DNA of 64,000 nt. It comes from Mus musculus. Lineage: Eukaryota; Chordata; Mammalia; Rodentia; Muridae. Positions 19,907 through 32,165 of this stretch are shown here, piece by piece. The number at the start of each line of letters is the position of its first letter. Positions within the stretch are counted from its first letter, which is position 1. The position numbers and the translations under genes are program-made. The stretch covers positions 20,943,575 through 21,007,574 of the forward strand of contig NC_000082.6 in the NCBI RefSeq assembly GCF_000001635.26. Direction: 5' to 3'. A model generated the notes under the pieces. That model was given only the letters and a program-made list of their open reading frames with translations. It had not been told where the DNA came from and made no database searches.

Positions 19907-20410
19907 GGAGCACACATTAAAAAATATACTGTATGTAATTCTTAAAGAATACAAAAACAGAGGGAGAAATTAAGTCTGTCAGACTGAGATGGTACAGTTG
20001 GTAAAGTGTTTGCTGCTCAAGCATGAAGACCTTATTCAAAAACAAGGCTTAAAATGCTGAACAGATAAACCACATGGTTAAGAGTATTGTCTGCTCTTCC
20101 TGAGGTCCCAGCTTCAATTCCCAGCATCCATACAGTGGCTTTCAATCCTCTGTAACTTTAGTTCCAAGGGGACCTTTTCTGCCTTTCTGGGTTCCATCGG
20201 GCAGGCCTGCAACTGGTGAATAATTATATATACAAACAAAACACCTATACACGTAAGATAAAATTTAATGGTTGTTAGGATTTATTTTTTTTTAATACCA
20301 GGGATGGCAGTGTACACCTGAGACCCTAGCATTGGCAGGAGGTAGATTCCTGGAGCTAACCAAATCAGTGGGTGCAGTGAGAATTTTTTTTTTTAAACCC
20401 AGTTATGTTA
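19907..20410 (+). repeat. Decayed SINEs
   Basis: 19985-20040 resembles an ID/B4-type head (GAGATGGTACAGTTGGTAAAGTG). 20060-20270 is an old B2 (CACATGGTTAAGAGTATTGTCTGCTCTTCC, TTCAATTCCCAGCA). The remainder is poly(T) and unassigned. Confidence 0.6.
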
Positions 20411-20597
20411 TGTGATTTTTTTTTTTTTTTAAATCCCAGGTGTGGGACATGGGGCTGCTTCAGATTGTCCACAGCAGCTGACTATGATTTGTCTCATGCT
20501 CTGGGAGGAGTGTGATTCTTCCAGATAAAGATCGTTTATGTTTGGAATTCTGGGGACTGTTGAGAGGGTATAAATATACTGGAGCCCCAAGAAGATT

Positions 20598-20786
20598 TTT
20601 TTGTTTGTTCGTTTGTTTTTTGTTTTTTTTGTTTTTTTGTTTTTTTGTTTGTTTGTTTGTTTTTTGTTTTTCAAGACAGGGATTCTCTGTGTAGCCCTGG
20701 CTGTCCTGGAACTCACTCTGTAGACCAGGCTGGCCTCTGCCTCCCAAGTGCTGGGATTAAAGGTGTGCCCCACCACGCCCAGCCCC
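20598..20786 (-). mobile_element. B1 SINE, reverse, with long TTTG tail
   Basis: TTTG/T-rich tail, then CAAGACAGGGATTCTCTGTGTAG to CACCACGCCCAGC. The body lacks part of the middle (CTGGCCTCTGCCTCC joins two blocks). AAGATTTT is present on both sides. Confidence 0.88.
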
Positions 20787-21415
20787 CAAGATTTTATCAC
20801 TGCTGCTCCCTGCTGCTGTATTTGGGGGGGGGTGGGGGAAAGGTTGCTGATTGTTTTTGTTGTTTGCTGGATTGCTGGTTAAAGATATCCTGACTATGAT
20901 GATTGGATTTGCCCCAAGAACTCCATGCCCTTAATCAGCAGGAAGTTGTCTAAAGAGATCAATGCCTCACTTTTCCTCTAACCTTCTTTCTCACCTACCT
21001 ACTGTATGGGGATTAGAATAAATTAGAGTGAAGAAGGATATAAGAACCCAATAAAGTAGTCAAAAAGTTTGGTTACAAATGGCACCTAGACATGTGGCTA
21101 GGCAGAACAGGAAACTTGGTTTCTCATTCCATAGAAAGTGGCAGGGGAAAAGGGATGGGTGTTCTGATTCAGAACATCAGCAAAACTTTTTTTTTTTCTG
21201 CTCCACTAGGTCCCTGCACTTGTACCCCTCCCCTGCTTTGCTCCCAGTGGTGGTTCTTCTTTGTCTCCTTCTTCTTCTCCTCCTCTTCTTCCTCTTCTTT
21301 CTCCTCCTCTTCTTTGTTGGACTCCTCCTCTCCTTCCTCCTCCCCCTCCTCCTTCTCTTTCTTCATCTCTTCCTCCTCCTCCTTGCTCTATTCTGTCCCA
21401 AAAAAGGTAGGGGGG
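20787..21415. other. Unassigned DNA and a pyrimidine tract
   Basis: 20790-21180 holds no recognised element. 21187-21199 is poly(T). 21250-21390 is a (TCC/TTC)-rich tract that produces long but meaningless serine/phenylalanine frames on both strands. Confidence 0.7.
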
Positions 21416-21602
21416 AGGGCTGGAGAGAGTGCACAGTGGTTAAGAGCACTGACTGCTCTTCCAGAAGACACACGTTCAATTCCTCTAAATGGCAGCTCAC
21501 AATTATCTGTAATTCCTGTTCCAGGGTATCTCACACCCTCACACAAACATATATGCAGCCAAATCCCCAATGAATATATTTTTTAAATTAAAAAAAAAAA
21601 GT
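21416..21602 (+). mobile_element. B2 SINE
   Basis: GGCTGGAGAGAGTGCACAGTGGTTAAGAGC, GACACACGTTCAATTCC and a poly(A) end at about 21600. Several differences from a young B2. Confidence 0.85.
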
Positions 21603-22165
21603 TTGAGTGAGCGGTTTGAAAAGTTGTAGGAGGAAATGAAAGAATCTGAGAAACAAAAAAATTGGAAGAAATAAGAAAGCCAAAAGGGTCACTTTATTCT
21701 TTTGTTTCTGAAAGGGTTGCAGAGTTGGTCATACAACTGGAAACACTACAAGTAGAAGTGGGCTCCAGGTTCAGAGAGAGACTGTCTCAAAAAATAAAGT
21801 TACTTATGATTCTGGAAAAAAAAGCTAACATTGAACCTCTAGCCTACACACACACACACACACACGTTCATATACAAACATGAACATGTACCCATCAGAA
21901 AAAGGAAGAAAAGAGACTACTATGGTCAACTAGGGTTTTTAAAATATTGCATCCAGGAAACTCACAATAAATAGAAGGACACAGGTGGTTGAAACTAGAA
22001 GCATAGAAAAGTGGCCTATGGTCTGGTGAGATGGTTCAGTGGTTAGGAACACTTATTGCCCACTAAATCAGTTTACATCTGCCTATAACTTCAGCTTCAG
22101 GATGATCTAACTCCTCTGGTCTGAGACAGCTCAGAAAGGCATTGAGGGGTTGCCTCTACATTCCC
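21603..22165. other. Unassigned with CA repeat and a decayed B2
   Basis: (CA)n at 21846-21866. 22026-22130 reads as an old B2 head (TGGTGAGATGGTTCAGTGGTTAG). Nothing else recognised. Confidence 0.5.
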
Positions 22166-22381
22166 CTACATTTCTTCTTGTTCTGTTTCCCCTTTGCTAA
22201 CATGGGCCACCTTTATGAAATAAGTGATTATTCTGTGTGTTCGTTCTCGAGCAATCTGGGCCTCTGCTAACAAAGCAGACACTGCTGGGTCTTTTGGAGG
22301 AAAGCTAAGGATGCCACATGGTGTCAGGAATATGACAGCAAAGAGCAATGGCCAAGGTCCCATAATCCTCTCTGGGGGCAT
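22166..22381 (-). other. Short open frame with hydrophobic N-terminus, unproven
   Basis: A 71-codon minus-strand frame has a hydrophobic run (WPLLFAVIFLTPCGILSF) near its start and a polar C-terminus. There is no supporting neighbour, promoter or splice pattern. It may be a pseudogene scrap or chance. Confidence 0.15.
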
Positions 22382-23284
22382 GCTTGTAATGACCTAAGGA
22401 TCACCAACGAAGCCTTATTTCCAAAAAAATTTGTCAACATCTCCCAGCAGCATCACCCTGTGAACCCAGCTTTACCAAAGGAGACTTGGGGAGTCTGTAG
22501 CTGATCTGTAGCACATCCTTACAGCTGCTGTTACTCCACAGATGCCCCAAGTCCCTACAGGCCTCAATATTGTCAGTATCTAAACTAGATTGCTTTCCAG
22601 GGTCCCAGAGGATTCTGCACCCCGAGCTTGTTCTCTGGGTTGTTCATCAGAGCTGTATGCAGATAGTATAGGATGATTCATTCCCTCTCCGTGCAGTTTT
22701 TATGAAATCCTGCCAGCTGCCTTCTCATTGACTGCCAACTGTCCCAAACCTGTGGTCTTTATGGGGCAAGGCCTCAAAAATATTGCCTAGATGTACCTCC
22801 CCTCCCCCAAGTACTCTGTCAAGATTAGTGTTTAACTTTTGAGGGTGAACCAGACACTGAGATGGTCCTGTACTGGAGGACGACAGGGGTCAACCTATCC
22901 TTACAATTAATAGAGAATAGTCTCAAGTCCAGCTACTATCCTGTGCTTCAAATAATGCCTTGACACATGGTAAGCATTTGTATTACTGTTTAAAAGCACA
23001 ATTAAAATTATAACATATGTTAGTTAATTGAATTCCTGAAAGAGTTTGGACAGGTTTTATTAAGTTTAACTTGACAAGAACTGTGGACCATTAAGGTATA
23101 ACTTGGAAAGTTGGCTATGAATGTATTTGGTTAGACTGGTATTTTTGGTTTTTGCAGTGCTACTATAATAACAGGTTTTTATATTTAAGAGTTTGTAATC
23201 TACTAGGAAGAAAAATGAGAGCAAGCACTCAAAGCAGAAACCGTGGAGCAATGCTGGTCTTGATCCCCATGGATTACTGAGTCT
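22382..23284. other. No recognised feature
   Basis: Mixed-composition sequence with no long frame and no repeat I can name. Confidence 0.5.
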
Positions 23285-23505
23285 GTTTTCTTATACAGCC
23301 AAGGAGCACCTGCCCAGGAGTGGCACCACTCACAATGGGTTGGGCCTTCCCACGTTAATCATTAATTAATTAATTAATTAATTAATTAATATGCCCAACA
23401 CTTATCTCACACATTTAGGTCAGTTTGACAGAGGCATTTTGTCTTCCATAGATGACACTAGCCCGTGTCAGGTTGACAAAATCTGGCCAGCACAATTGAT
23501 ACATT
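23285..23505 (-). mobile_element. MaLR LTR fragment (family A)
   Basis: Matches part of the LTR at 60697-61092 (CACTCACAATGGGTTGGGCC, GAGGCATTTTGTCTTCC, GTCAGGTTGACAAAA, CTGGCCAGCACA). An (AATT)n expansion sits inside it at 23358-23390. Confidence 0.65.
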
Positions 23506-23689
23506 GTCTACGTGACATAAAACACATTCAACTGTAACCTTTGCTTTCTTGTTTATTCCCAAGATATTCAGTTAATATCACCATGTAAAACATACTATAA
23601 TTTGAAAACTGTCATAATCTTTAAAAATGTAAATACTTTAAAACTTGACTCTTTGAAATATCGTAAGTCTCTTAACTGTGGGCTTCTTT

Positions 23690-24975
23690 AAATTATAATA
23701 ATAAGTCTCTAGATGGTCCATCCTTTCGTCTCAGTTCCAAACTTTGTCTCTGTAACTCCTTCCATGGGCGTTTTGTTCCCATTTCTAAGAAGGGGCAAAA
23801 TGTCCACACTTTGGTCTTCGTTCTTCTTGAGTTTCATGTGTTTTGCAAATTGTATCTTGGGTATTCTAAGTTTCTGGGCTAATATCCACTTATCAGTGAG
23901 TACATGTCATATGAGTTCTTTTGTGATTGGATGATGCCCTCAAGGTCCATCCATTTGCCTAGGAATTTCATAAATTCATTCTTTTTAATAGCTGAATAGT
24001 ACTCCATTGTGTAAATGCATCACATTTTCTGTATCCATTCCTCTGTTGAGGGACACCTGGGTTCTTTCCAGCTTCTGGCTATTATAAATAAGGCTGCTAT
24101 GAACATAGTGGAGCATGTGTCCTTCTTACCAGCTGGAATAGCTTCTGGATATATGCCCAGGAGAGGTATTGCAGGATCCTCCAGTAGTGCTATGTCCAAT
24201 TTTCTGAGGAACTGCCAGACTGATTTCCAGAGTGGTTGTACAAGCTTGCAATCCCACCAACAATGGAGGAGTGTTCCTCTTTCTCCACATCCTTGCCAGC
24301 ATCTGCTGTCACCTGAAATTTTGATCTTAGCCATTCTGACTGGTGTGAGGTGGAATCTCAGGGTTGCTTTAATTTGCATTTCCCTGATGATTAAGGATGT
24401 TGAACATTTTTTTCAGGTGCTTCTCAGCCATTCGGTATTCCTCAGGTGAGAATTCTTTGTTTAGCTCTGAGCCCCATTTTTTAATGGGGTTATGGGGGTC
24501 CATCCCATAATCAGCCTCCAAATGCTGACACCATTGCATACACTAGCAAGATTTTGCTGAAATGACCCAGATATAGCTGTCTCTTTTGAGGCTATGCTGG
24601 GGCCTAGCAAACACAGAAGTGGATGCTCACAGTGAGGTATTGTATGGATCACAGGGCCCCCAATGGAGGAGCTAGAGAAAGTACCCAAGGAGCTAAAGGG
24701 ATCTGCAACCCTATAGGTGGAACAACAATATGAACTAACCAGTACTCCCCAGAGCTCGTGTCTCTAGCTGCATATGTATCAGAAGATGGCCTAGTCGGCC
24801 ATCACTGGAAAGAGAGGCCCATTGGTCTTGCAAACTTTATATGCCCCAGTACAGGGGAACGCCAGGGCCAAGAAGTGGGAGTGGGGGGGTAGGGGAGTGG
24901 GGGGGGGGAGTATGAGGGACTTTTGGGATAGCATTGGAAATGTAAATGAAGAAAATACCTAATTAAAAAAAACAA
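23690..24975. mobile_element. L1 insertion with inverted 5' part (twin priming)
   Basis: 24481-24970 is an L1 3' UTR on the plus strand ending in a G-rich run and a short A-rich tail. 23690-24480 is the ORF2 C-terminal part on the minus strand (codons reading LEDPAIPLLGIYPEAIPAGKK and STEEWIQKM), running to the very start of the 3' UTR. The two pieces are adjacent in the parent L1 and meet head to head here, with a small loss at the joint. Flanks share an ATAATAAT-like string, weak evidence for a target duplication. Confidence 0.87.
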
Positions 24976-25079
24976 CTTACAAAAAATATAATAATGATAA
25001 TACTAATATTAATAATACTAATACTAATAATTAGAAGAAATACTCTCTTACCACAAGAGAAAACAAGAAAACAATCAGG
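24976..25079. repeat. AT-rich simple sequence
   Basis: TAATAATACTAATA-type repeats follow the L1 tail. Confidence 0.7.
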
Positions 25080-25610
25080 GCATATTCAAAGTCACATCAA
25101 ATCAAACCCAACTCCTCTCAGAAGTGTGAATAGCTCAGTGTCTGGTGTCTGAGACCCATGATCCTCTGGGTTCCTAAGGCACGAGCAGGCCCATTTCTCT
25201 GGCTCTGCCTTCCACAGCACATTTAGTTCACCTCACAGATTTAGGTGGCTCTGTCCCGTGCCAGCTGCTCTTTGGCCAGTTGTCTTCTTGTACTGGTACC
25301 CCTAATATGCTGAAGTCTCCACTAAACTAAGTCTGTACCTTCACCAATGGCTGCTCCTCTCCTCTCACTGTGCCAAGCCTCAGCTGCACTCCATGGCCCC
25401 TTATCACCATCAAAACTGGTATGGCCTACATGACTCTTACACCTTGACAAATTCAACTGCTAGAATGGGGTGCAGTCCTGGACCCCTCCGGACCACAGTT
25501 TCTGTGTTCTGACTCTGAAGGAACACTTCCCAAAAGATAAATTCAATAATCCTGTTCTCTTCCTAATTACAGCTAATTTTTCAGCTCCAGATGACAAGAA
25601 ATACATACTC
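25080..25610 (-). mobile_element. ERVL/MaLR-like remnant, second copy
   Basis: A diverged copy of the element at 430-1485, sharing CTTCACCAATGG, GCCAAGCCTCAGCTGC, TGACTCTTACAC and GGACCACAGTTTCTGTGTTCTGA-like pieces in the same order. No coding content. Confidence 0.4.
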
Positions 25611-25639
25611 CTAATTAAAACTACAAAACAAATGACCCT

Positions 25640-25800
25640 AGTAGTCTTTAAAAACATTATTTTATGTGTATAGGTATTTTGGCTGTATGTATGTCTGTAC
25701 ACCAGGTGTGTGCCTTGTGTCTACAGCTATGCCAAAAGAGGCATCAGATTCTCTAAAACTGGATGCTTATAAGCTGCCATGTGCTTGCAAATCTGTGGGA
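25640..25800 (-). mobile_element. Decayed SINE (B4/B2-related), reverse
   Basis: TTATGTGTATAGGTATTTTGGC, CACCAGGTGTGTGCC and GAGGCATCAGATTC form the pattern of a reverse SINE. Confidence 0.5.
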
Positions 25801-25805
25801 TATTT

Positions 25806-26398
25806 TCTTAATTAGTCATTGAAGTGGAAGGGCCCAGCTTATTGTGGTTGGTCTGGTGGCCCTGGGTTGTATAACAGAGCAGACTGAGCAAACCATAAGA
25901 AGCAAGCCAGTAAGAGCATTCCTCCATGGCTTCCATACCAGCTCCTGCCTCCAGGATCCTGCCCTGTTTGTGTGCCTACCCTGACTTCCTTCAGTGTGTG
26001 ACATGGTAGTGAAAGCAAAATAAACCCTTTCCTCTTCAAGTTGCTTTTGGTCATGGTGTATCATCACAATGGTTGTTTGAAAGAGAATGGTTCACACAGG
26101 CCCATAGGGAGTGACAGTAGTAAGAGGTATGGTATTGGTTGTTGGAGGAGGGTGTGACTAGGGAGTAGGCTTGAGGTCTCAGATTCTCAAGCCAGTTTAC
26201 TTCTGCTGTCTGTAAATCCAGATGGAGAACTTTCATATCCTCCTCTAGCACCCTATCTGCTTGCATGCTGCCATGATTTTTGCTATGATGACAGGGGAAT
26301 AAGCCTCTATAACTGTAAACTAGACCCAATCAAATGTTTTCCTTTATAAAAGTTGCTATGGTTATGGTGTCTCTTCACAGCAATAAAGCCCAAACTAA
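25806..26398 (+). mobile_element. Two adjacent MaLR LTRs (families A then B)
   Basis: 25806-26071 matches family A (reverse complement of 60697-61092) and includes AAAATAAACCCTTTCC, a polyadenylation signal. 26072-26398 matches family B (sense of 61098-61325): it runs from TTGTTTGAAAGAG to AATAAAGCCCAAACTAAGA. The family A copy lacks its last bases where B begins. Confidence 0.65.
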
Positions 26399-29300
26399 GA
26401 GGTGCAGTCACTATCTCCTATCCCCTTTGAGATAAGAACTATGCCTTTTACGTTGTCAAGGCGTGTTTACCCGTGTGCAGGACTAGAGAGTGAGCACAAT
26501 TGTGGGGCCTGAAAAGAGACTACAAGATGAGGCCAAGACCTTTCCTGCTCTTTTCTCTCCTGTGTCTGGGATTCCCACCGCTTAGCCCGTGGTTTCGGTA
26601 AATATGCTCACCACACTTTTACCATCTCACCACCAGCCTCCCCCTCTACAGTGGAGAAATCATTCCTTCCCCCAGGAAAAGGCTCTTTAACCTGTTTCAC
26701 ATTTACATGACATCACATTTACATGTATTCTGGCTTTTGTCTCTTAGTTTTCTGCAAATTGTAGCATAGCCCAGGCACTGGAGGGGAGGGGAAGAGGATT
26801 CCACATCCTTTGTCTAAACTGTAACAAGTTGATTTTACTGAACCAATTTCTGTTTCCTAATTTCTTTTGGAATACAGGGAAATTGAGGCCCTAACCTGGG
26901 ACTGTAAAGACCAGTTCCATACTGTCCCATCCTGATAGAATGCAGCATATTTCACTGGTGTTCTCTTCCTCTGCCTAACCACCTCCTTTTCCCTCTCCTC
27001 TCTGCCTCATCCCTTCTTTCTCCTCTCCCCTCAGCCTTAATATTCTCTTTCTAATCACTCAGCCTTAGCCCCTCCTTCTCTTTACAAACTGCCTGCCAAT
27101 GAAACTGCCTGCCTTTACTTAAGTGCAAACTTGTTCCTGCCCTTTGCATATTCCAGTTCTCCTGCCTTGGATTTTCCCTCCCACTTCTGCTTCTAGGCTA
27201 AGTTCCTTGTTCCTCAGAGCCATGTAGCTCCAGAACATCTCTCAGTGCTGAAATGTACTATCTATTCTTTACCATTTGTTGTGACAGTGCCTCAGTGCCC
27301 AATACCGGGTCATGAGCGCATTATCTCTGTTAGAATGTGCACCTGCCCCTTTTAGACAATGGTAACCTCTTTAGATTCCAGATGCAGACATGTGAAAGAA
27401 TCAGGTCACACATTCTCATGGCTCTCTCGGGTACAAAGAGTTAAGAAACAGTTTGTGCTGCCACTTGATAGCTAATAATTTATGATACCTGACTTTTCCA
27501 TATGTGATGATGTGACAGCCAGCCTAACCTAATGGCACTGTGTTATTGCCTGCTCTATCCCAGTCAGTTAGAGACACTTCCCCCAGAGTGCTCAGACCTG
27601 TGTAAAAATTTATGCATAACTCCTCTATAATGGCTAAAGAAACTTAATAAGGTACCAGGCATCCTTACAGGCCATTGACATTTGCCCTGGAATGCCTGTG
27701 AGAACCCAGCAGCCCGCAGGTGAGATGGGAACAGGGTAATGTTCCTGCTGTAAGGTATTTAATCATTTGCTTTCTGCTTTTGTAAACTCACTTTTGGCTT
27801 CGGAATGAAGTAGTCTTTTTATCAGTATACTTGGAAAGAGAAACAGCTGGGGGGAATAGAACAATTCTGTTGCCCAGATGTGGATTCCACAGATAATTGT
27901 AAGGCACAGCTTTGGTATCCACCTTGACAAACCTTCCCTTCAGCTCCGAATGCTTTTTGAGTATAAGGCTCCTTCCTTCTGCTAGTTGTAAGAATAAATT
28001 TATTTAACTTAGATTGGAATAGAATCTAAGCCTTTAGTCTTCCCTAGTGGATTTAAATGCTACATTTTGAGACACTAGGGAAATTCCTGGGAGAACCCAG
28101 AGTCAGGGCCAGGAATCCAGGATCAGCCCTACATGGGGAACCAGTAAAAGGATAGGCCGTCAGAAACTAGGATGTCTATGTCTGGGAAGCCCAAAAGGGA
28201 TAAGCCCTGGGAGACTTGGAAGATTGGGATGCACACAACCATGGCTGTCACAAATTAAGTCATTAGTAGGGGACAGGCCCTGAGAAAGCAAGTACAAAGC
28301 AAACTTGAAAAGCCCTGGGTATCTCAAACTATGACAACCAAAAATGTGCACATTAAAATCAAAACACAGTAAAAACTGCCAGGTAACACACATCTGAAAC
28401 TCAGACTCACTGGTAAATTGATCTGTTTTGTTTTGGAGTCTGGATATTTATAGAGATATAGGAAGATTGGATACAATCATAGACTTTTATCTTAAAGAGA
28501 AAAGGAGTATTTTGTTCTTCTGGTTTTGGTGGTGAATGAAGGCAGCCACCATACATCTATATATCTGAGTTTGCTTGGCTTCCTCTGACTATGTTGGGGG
28601 TACTGTTGCTTTATATTATTGTCTACTCTCTGCTGGATTTGTGTTTTCAAGTTTAATTGCAGGAACAGGAGCTGGACCAAGTACAACCAACTTGCCCCTG
28701 GACTGCATGCTACAACACTCCTATGAATTCTATAAGGTGGAATATGGAGCTAAGTTGTCACCACAAAACCTCTACAACCTATGCAGACTACAGTGACCCA
28801 CCCTTGATGTGGGATGGCCACAAAAGGGGTCATTTGCTCCTTAAATTTTCAGGAAAGTCTGGCAGAATGTCACAGAGAATTCTGGTCCCCCAGATCAGTT
28901 TCCTTTCATGACATCTGGCTCTCCCTCCTTCTAGAGCCCCCACATGGCTGAGTGTTATGCACTTAAGCAGGGTTCTTCTGTTTTATCTGTTTTTAATTAC
29001 CAAGCCTGAGGGCCAAAGGCTGAGTCAAAATCTTGGCAAAATATCAGTCTCTCTGTTCTAGTTCCCACAGAGCAGAAGAGGAGGTAGAAACCTTACAATC
29101 CCTACACCCACCCAGTCCAGGATCCAACTGTGCCTAAAGGGGAAACCTATGCCTGTGGTCCCTTAAATCTATCCTGATTTTGCTTTCATCCTCACTCAAT
29201 TTCCCTTCACCCCTGCCTGCCTGGTCCTGACCTCCCCATACTTGAAGAGGACTACATTCCACCCCACCCAAGCCAGGCTGTCTTCCATTTCAGAGAGGTA

Positions 29301-30399
29301 CTTCTTACTGGCTCCAACCTCTGGAGGGGGAAGAGACCAGTGGGAGAGAGACAGAGGCCTAGACCCTTTTGTAGTTTATGTTCTTTTTTAAACCAGTGAT
29401 CTTTATAACTAGAAATTCTAGAATCCTTCTTTTTCAGAGAAGACACAGGTCCTTATTAACTTGCTGGAAGCTATTCTCTTCACCCATCAGCCCACCTGGG
29501 CAGAGTGTGAGCCACTCCTGGGTACCCTCTTTGCTTCTGCAGAGAGAGACCAAATCATGATAGAGACCAGAAAAAGCTCCTGTGTGTGTACAGGATTGGA
29601 TGCAGAAATGAGGGCCAAGCAAATACTGCTCTTAACCTTGTAGGACCTCACCACTGATCAAGGTGTGTGTGGGGGGTGGGGGTGGGGGAACACACACTTG
29701 AGACCTAGCAACAGGTTCTCCTGACTAGAATAAGAGCATTAGTTAAAAGGCTGACAAACATGTCAAAAGTTACAGAGGTGGTGACCAAGGAAAGTCAAGA
29801 ATCCTTTGCTGGGCTCCCAGAACACCTCAGAGGAGCAGAGCAGAAGTTCATGCCCATTGACCCAGATAGTCCAGAGAACCATTGTGCTATTAGTAATGCC
29901 TTTGTAACAAAGTTAGCTCCTGGTCACAGAAAGTTATAAAACTTACAGAGTTTGAAGGAATAAATAGATCACAGCTGTTAGAGACAGAGACCTGGATGAG
30001 AGAAAAGAAAGAAAACTGTCTAGGATAATGGTAGCCATGCTCAGGGAGCTGAAGGGTGCCAGGGGCCCAAGGGCACTTAGGAGTTCCACAGACATCCAAA
30101 TCAGCCCTGGGCTGGGCCAAGCTATAAAGGGACTAGTGAGCCCATTGTAGAAAAAGATGGCATTGAAAAAAAAATGTTCAAAACCTGACAGATGAGAAAA
30201 AACAAAACAAAACAAAACAAAACTGATTCTCTATCTGAATGGGTCAGAATGCTGGGGCTAGAGCTCCATGCAAATAAACTCCCAGGAGCCCATGGTCACA
30301 TGAAAAATACAGGGAAAACTATCTGGTTCCTGGTAGACAGACAGTGTAGTCCATTCAGTGCTGACCCAACCTCAGTGCCCCATGACTAAAGAGAAAATT
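26399..30399. other. About 4 kb with no recognised element or gene
   Basis: No frame above 90 codons, no SINE or LTR that I can name, and no clear splice or CpG features. Only short simple repeats are seen: a G/T-rich run near 29664-29690 and (AAAAC)n at 30197-30222. It may be unique sequence. Confidence 0.5.
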
Positions 30400-31250
30400 A
30401 CCATTCAAGAGGCCACCTATTCCTGGACCATCAAATGAGAAGTAGATAGTTAAGGGATGGCTGACTCCATTTTTCTCTTAGTTAAACAATGTTAGACTTT
30501 GGTTAACTTGGGTTTTTTGTTCAATTTTTTGTTTTGTTTTGGTTTGGTTTTCCTGAATAATCTTATGAGTTACACACTGCAAATTGTCTCCATTGTTCTG
30601 AGAATTGACTGGCCATAAAATGTTTCATGCTATCTGATCAAAACTAAGTAACATGTATTTTTCCTATGTTCATAAAAATAACTGCAAAATTCCATTTTTA
30701 AAATCACTTGCTTTTTTTTTTTTTTTTTTGCCATAAAAAGGCCTTTTTGTTTATGGTCTGGGCCACTTTCATTCTCCTACTCCTGAGGTAAATGTAAGTC
30801 TGTCATGGCCATAAAAATAAAAGTTTTGCCTTGCAGCATCTTGGTGTTAGCTCCTGATTTTTGTTAGCTGCAGATAATTCTGTTGACCTGCCCTCAGGAA
30901 CCTAGTAATTGCTTACACCATTGTCTTCCACCTCAGTCAGGTATGTGTGCCAGATACAAGTAACACCACAACTCTCTCTCTTTCTCTCTCTCTATCTGTT
31001 CTCTACTTGCCCCCTTTTTCTCTGCCTTCATGGCTCTTCTCCCATCTGTCTGTATGTCTACATGCCAACTCATCTGCCTCTGCTCCTTCCCAAGTCCTCA
31101 CTCCTCTACCTTCCCCCAATAAACCCCTTTCACACCAGATCTATTGCATTGGGAAATTACTCAGGGATACCCCTCGTCATGGGCTGCCCAAGGTACTCCT
31201 CTCAGCATTATATTTCATAACAGTTTTCAAGTTTATTTACTTCCCTTAAG
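30400..31250 (+). repeat. LTR-like segment, probable start of class I ERV
   Basis: CCATAAAAAGGCC and CCATAAAAATAAAAG near 30732 and 30810, and a CT-rich stretch with CCCCCAATAAACCCC at 31110-31125, look like promoter and polyadenylation parts of an LTR. A poly(T) run lies at 30711-30730. It precedes class I pol remnants in the same orientation. Boundaries are not defined. Confidence 0.35.
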
Positions 31251-31369
31251 TCCTGGATGGGATGGTAGTTTTTGGTGCCTGTTTAAATCCAAGACATTGG
31301 ATGAGGAACAGGAACATACTCTTTCATTGTAATGCCAGACTGTCCACATCCTGTAGTTGGTAGAAATTT

Positions 31370-31850
31370 GTTAAGAAAACTTGGTGCCAACATCATATTT
31401 GACAGGAACAAAGCTACTCTGCCTGGGAAGCCCACAATCAGCAATCATGGTAACCTGCCCCCTATCAGAGGAATAAAAAAATGACAGAATTAGATACTGA
31501 AAAACTAGGAATGCATGACTCTTTTCTGACAAAACTAATGCTAAACCTCCCTAGAGCATGGGCTGAGACCAAGCCCCTGGCCTGGCTTCCCATCGACCAC
31601 GAATTATTGTTCAATTCTCTAAATCAACTCTACCTGAAAGAGTAAAACAATGTCCCATCTCAAAGGAGGTCAAACCAGATATCAGGAAACACATCAGCCA
31701 CCTTATGGAAGCAGGGATTCTAGTGCCTGGGCACTCTCCATGGAACACCCCATTGTTCCCAGTTGTTAAGCCAGGTACTAAAAACTATCATCCTGTTCAG
31801 GACTTAAAGGGAGTAAATAAATGAATGGAGTCTATATATACAATATTACT
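31370..31850 (+). pseudogene. pol: Class I ERV protease end and RT N-terminus
   Basis: LGANIIFDRN near 31382 fits the end of a gammaretroviral protease/RT junction. 31600-31820 reads SKEVKPDIRKHISHLMEAG, LVPGHSPWNTPLFPV and HPVQDLKGVNK, the fingers domain of a class I reverse transcriptase. Stops and frame changes are frequent. This is part of an old element interrupted by provirus 3; its integrase is found beyond 48430. Confidence 0.8.
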
Positions 31851-31856
31851 AAATCT

Positions 31857-32165
31857 TTATACACTGCTTAGACTATTAGAATAAATGACCCTTTCATGGG
31901 GGTCACCTGAGACCATCAGAAATTGAGCACTTATTAGAGCACAATTGGACCTTTCTAGCCGACACATCATGGCCCTGCTGCTGAAGCATTTATAGCAGCT
32001 CCTCCATGGAATGTTGGCATTTCTCCAAGGGGCGTGTAGTGATGAGATTATCCACATACTGCAAGAAAGTAGCATTCAGGTGCCCTTGACAGTACTCAAG
32101 CAGATATGCACTAAGAGTCTCATCAAAAAACAATGTTGGGGAATTTTTAAATTTCTGTCAGCTGA
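31857..32165 (-). pseudogene. pol: Inverted palm segment of the class I RT
   Basis: On the minus strand: FDETLSAYLLEYC..., LQYVDNLI and HSMEELL...MLQQQGHDVSARKVQLC. This is the class I RT palm around the catalytic YVDD (here YVDN, near 32050-32065), followed by its usual downstream sequence. It lies between plus-strand pieces that belong before and after it, so it was inverted in place. Confidence 0.75.

Noticed and set aside
21079..21586. Two overlapping 164-codon frames
   Set aside because: They run through a TTC/TCC tract and a B2 SINE; composition explains both.
24015..24449. Plus-strand frame of 144 codons
   Set aside because: Antisense shadow of L1 ORF2 in the inverted arm.
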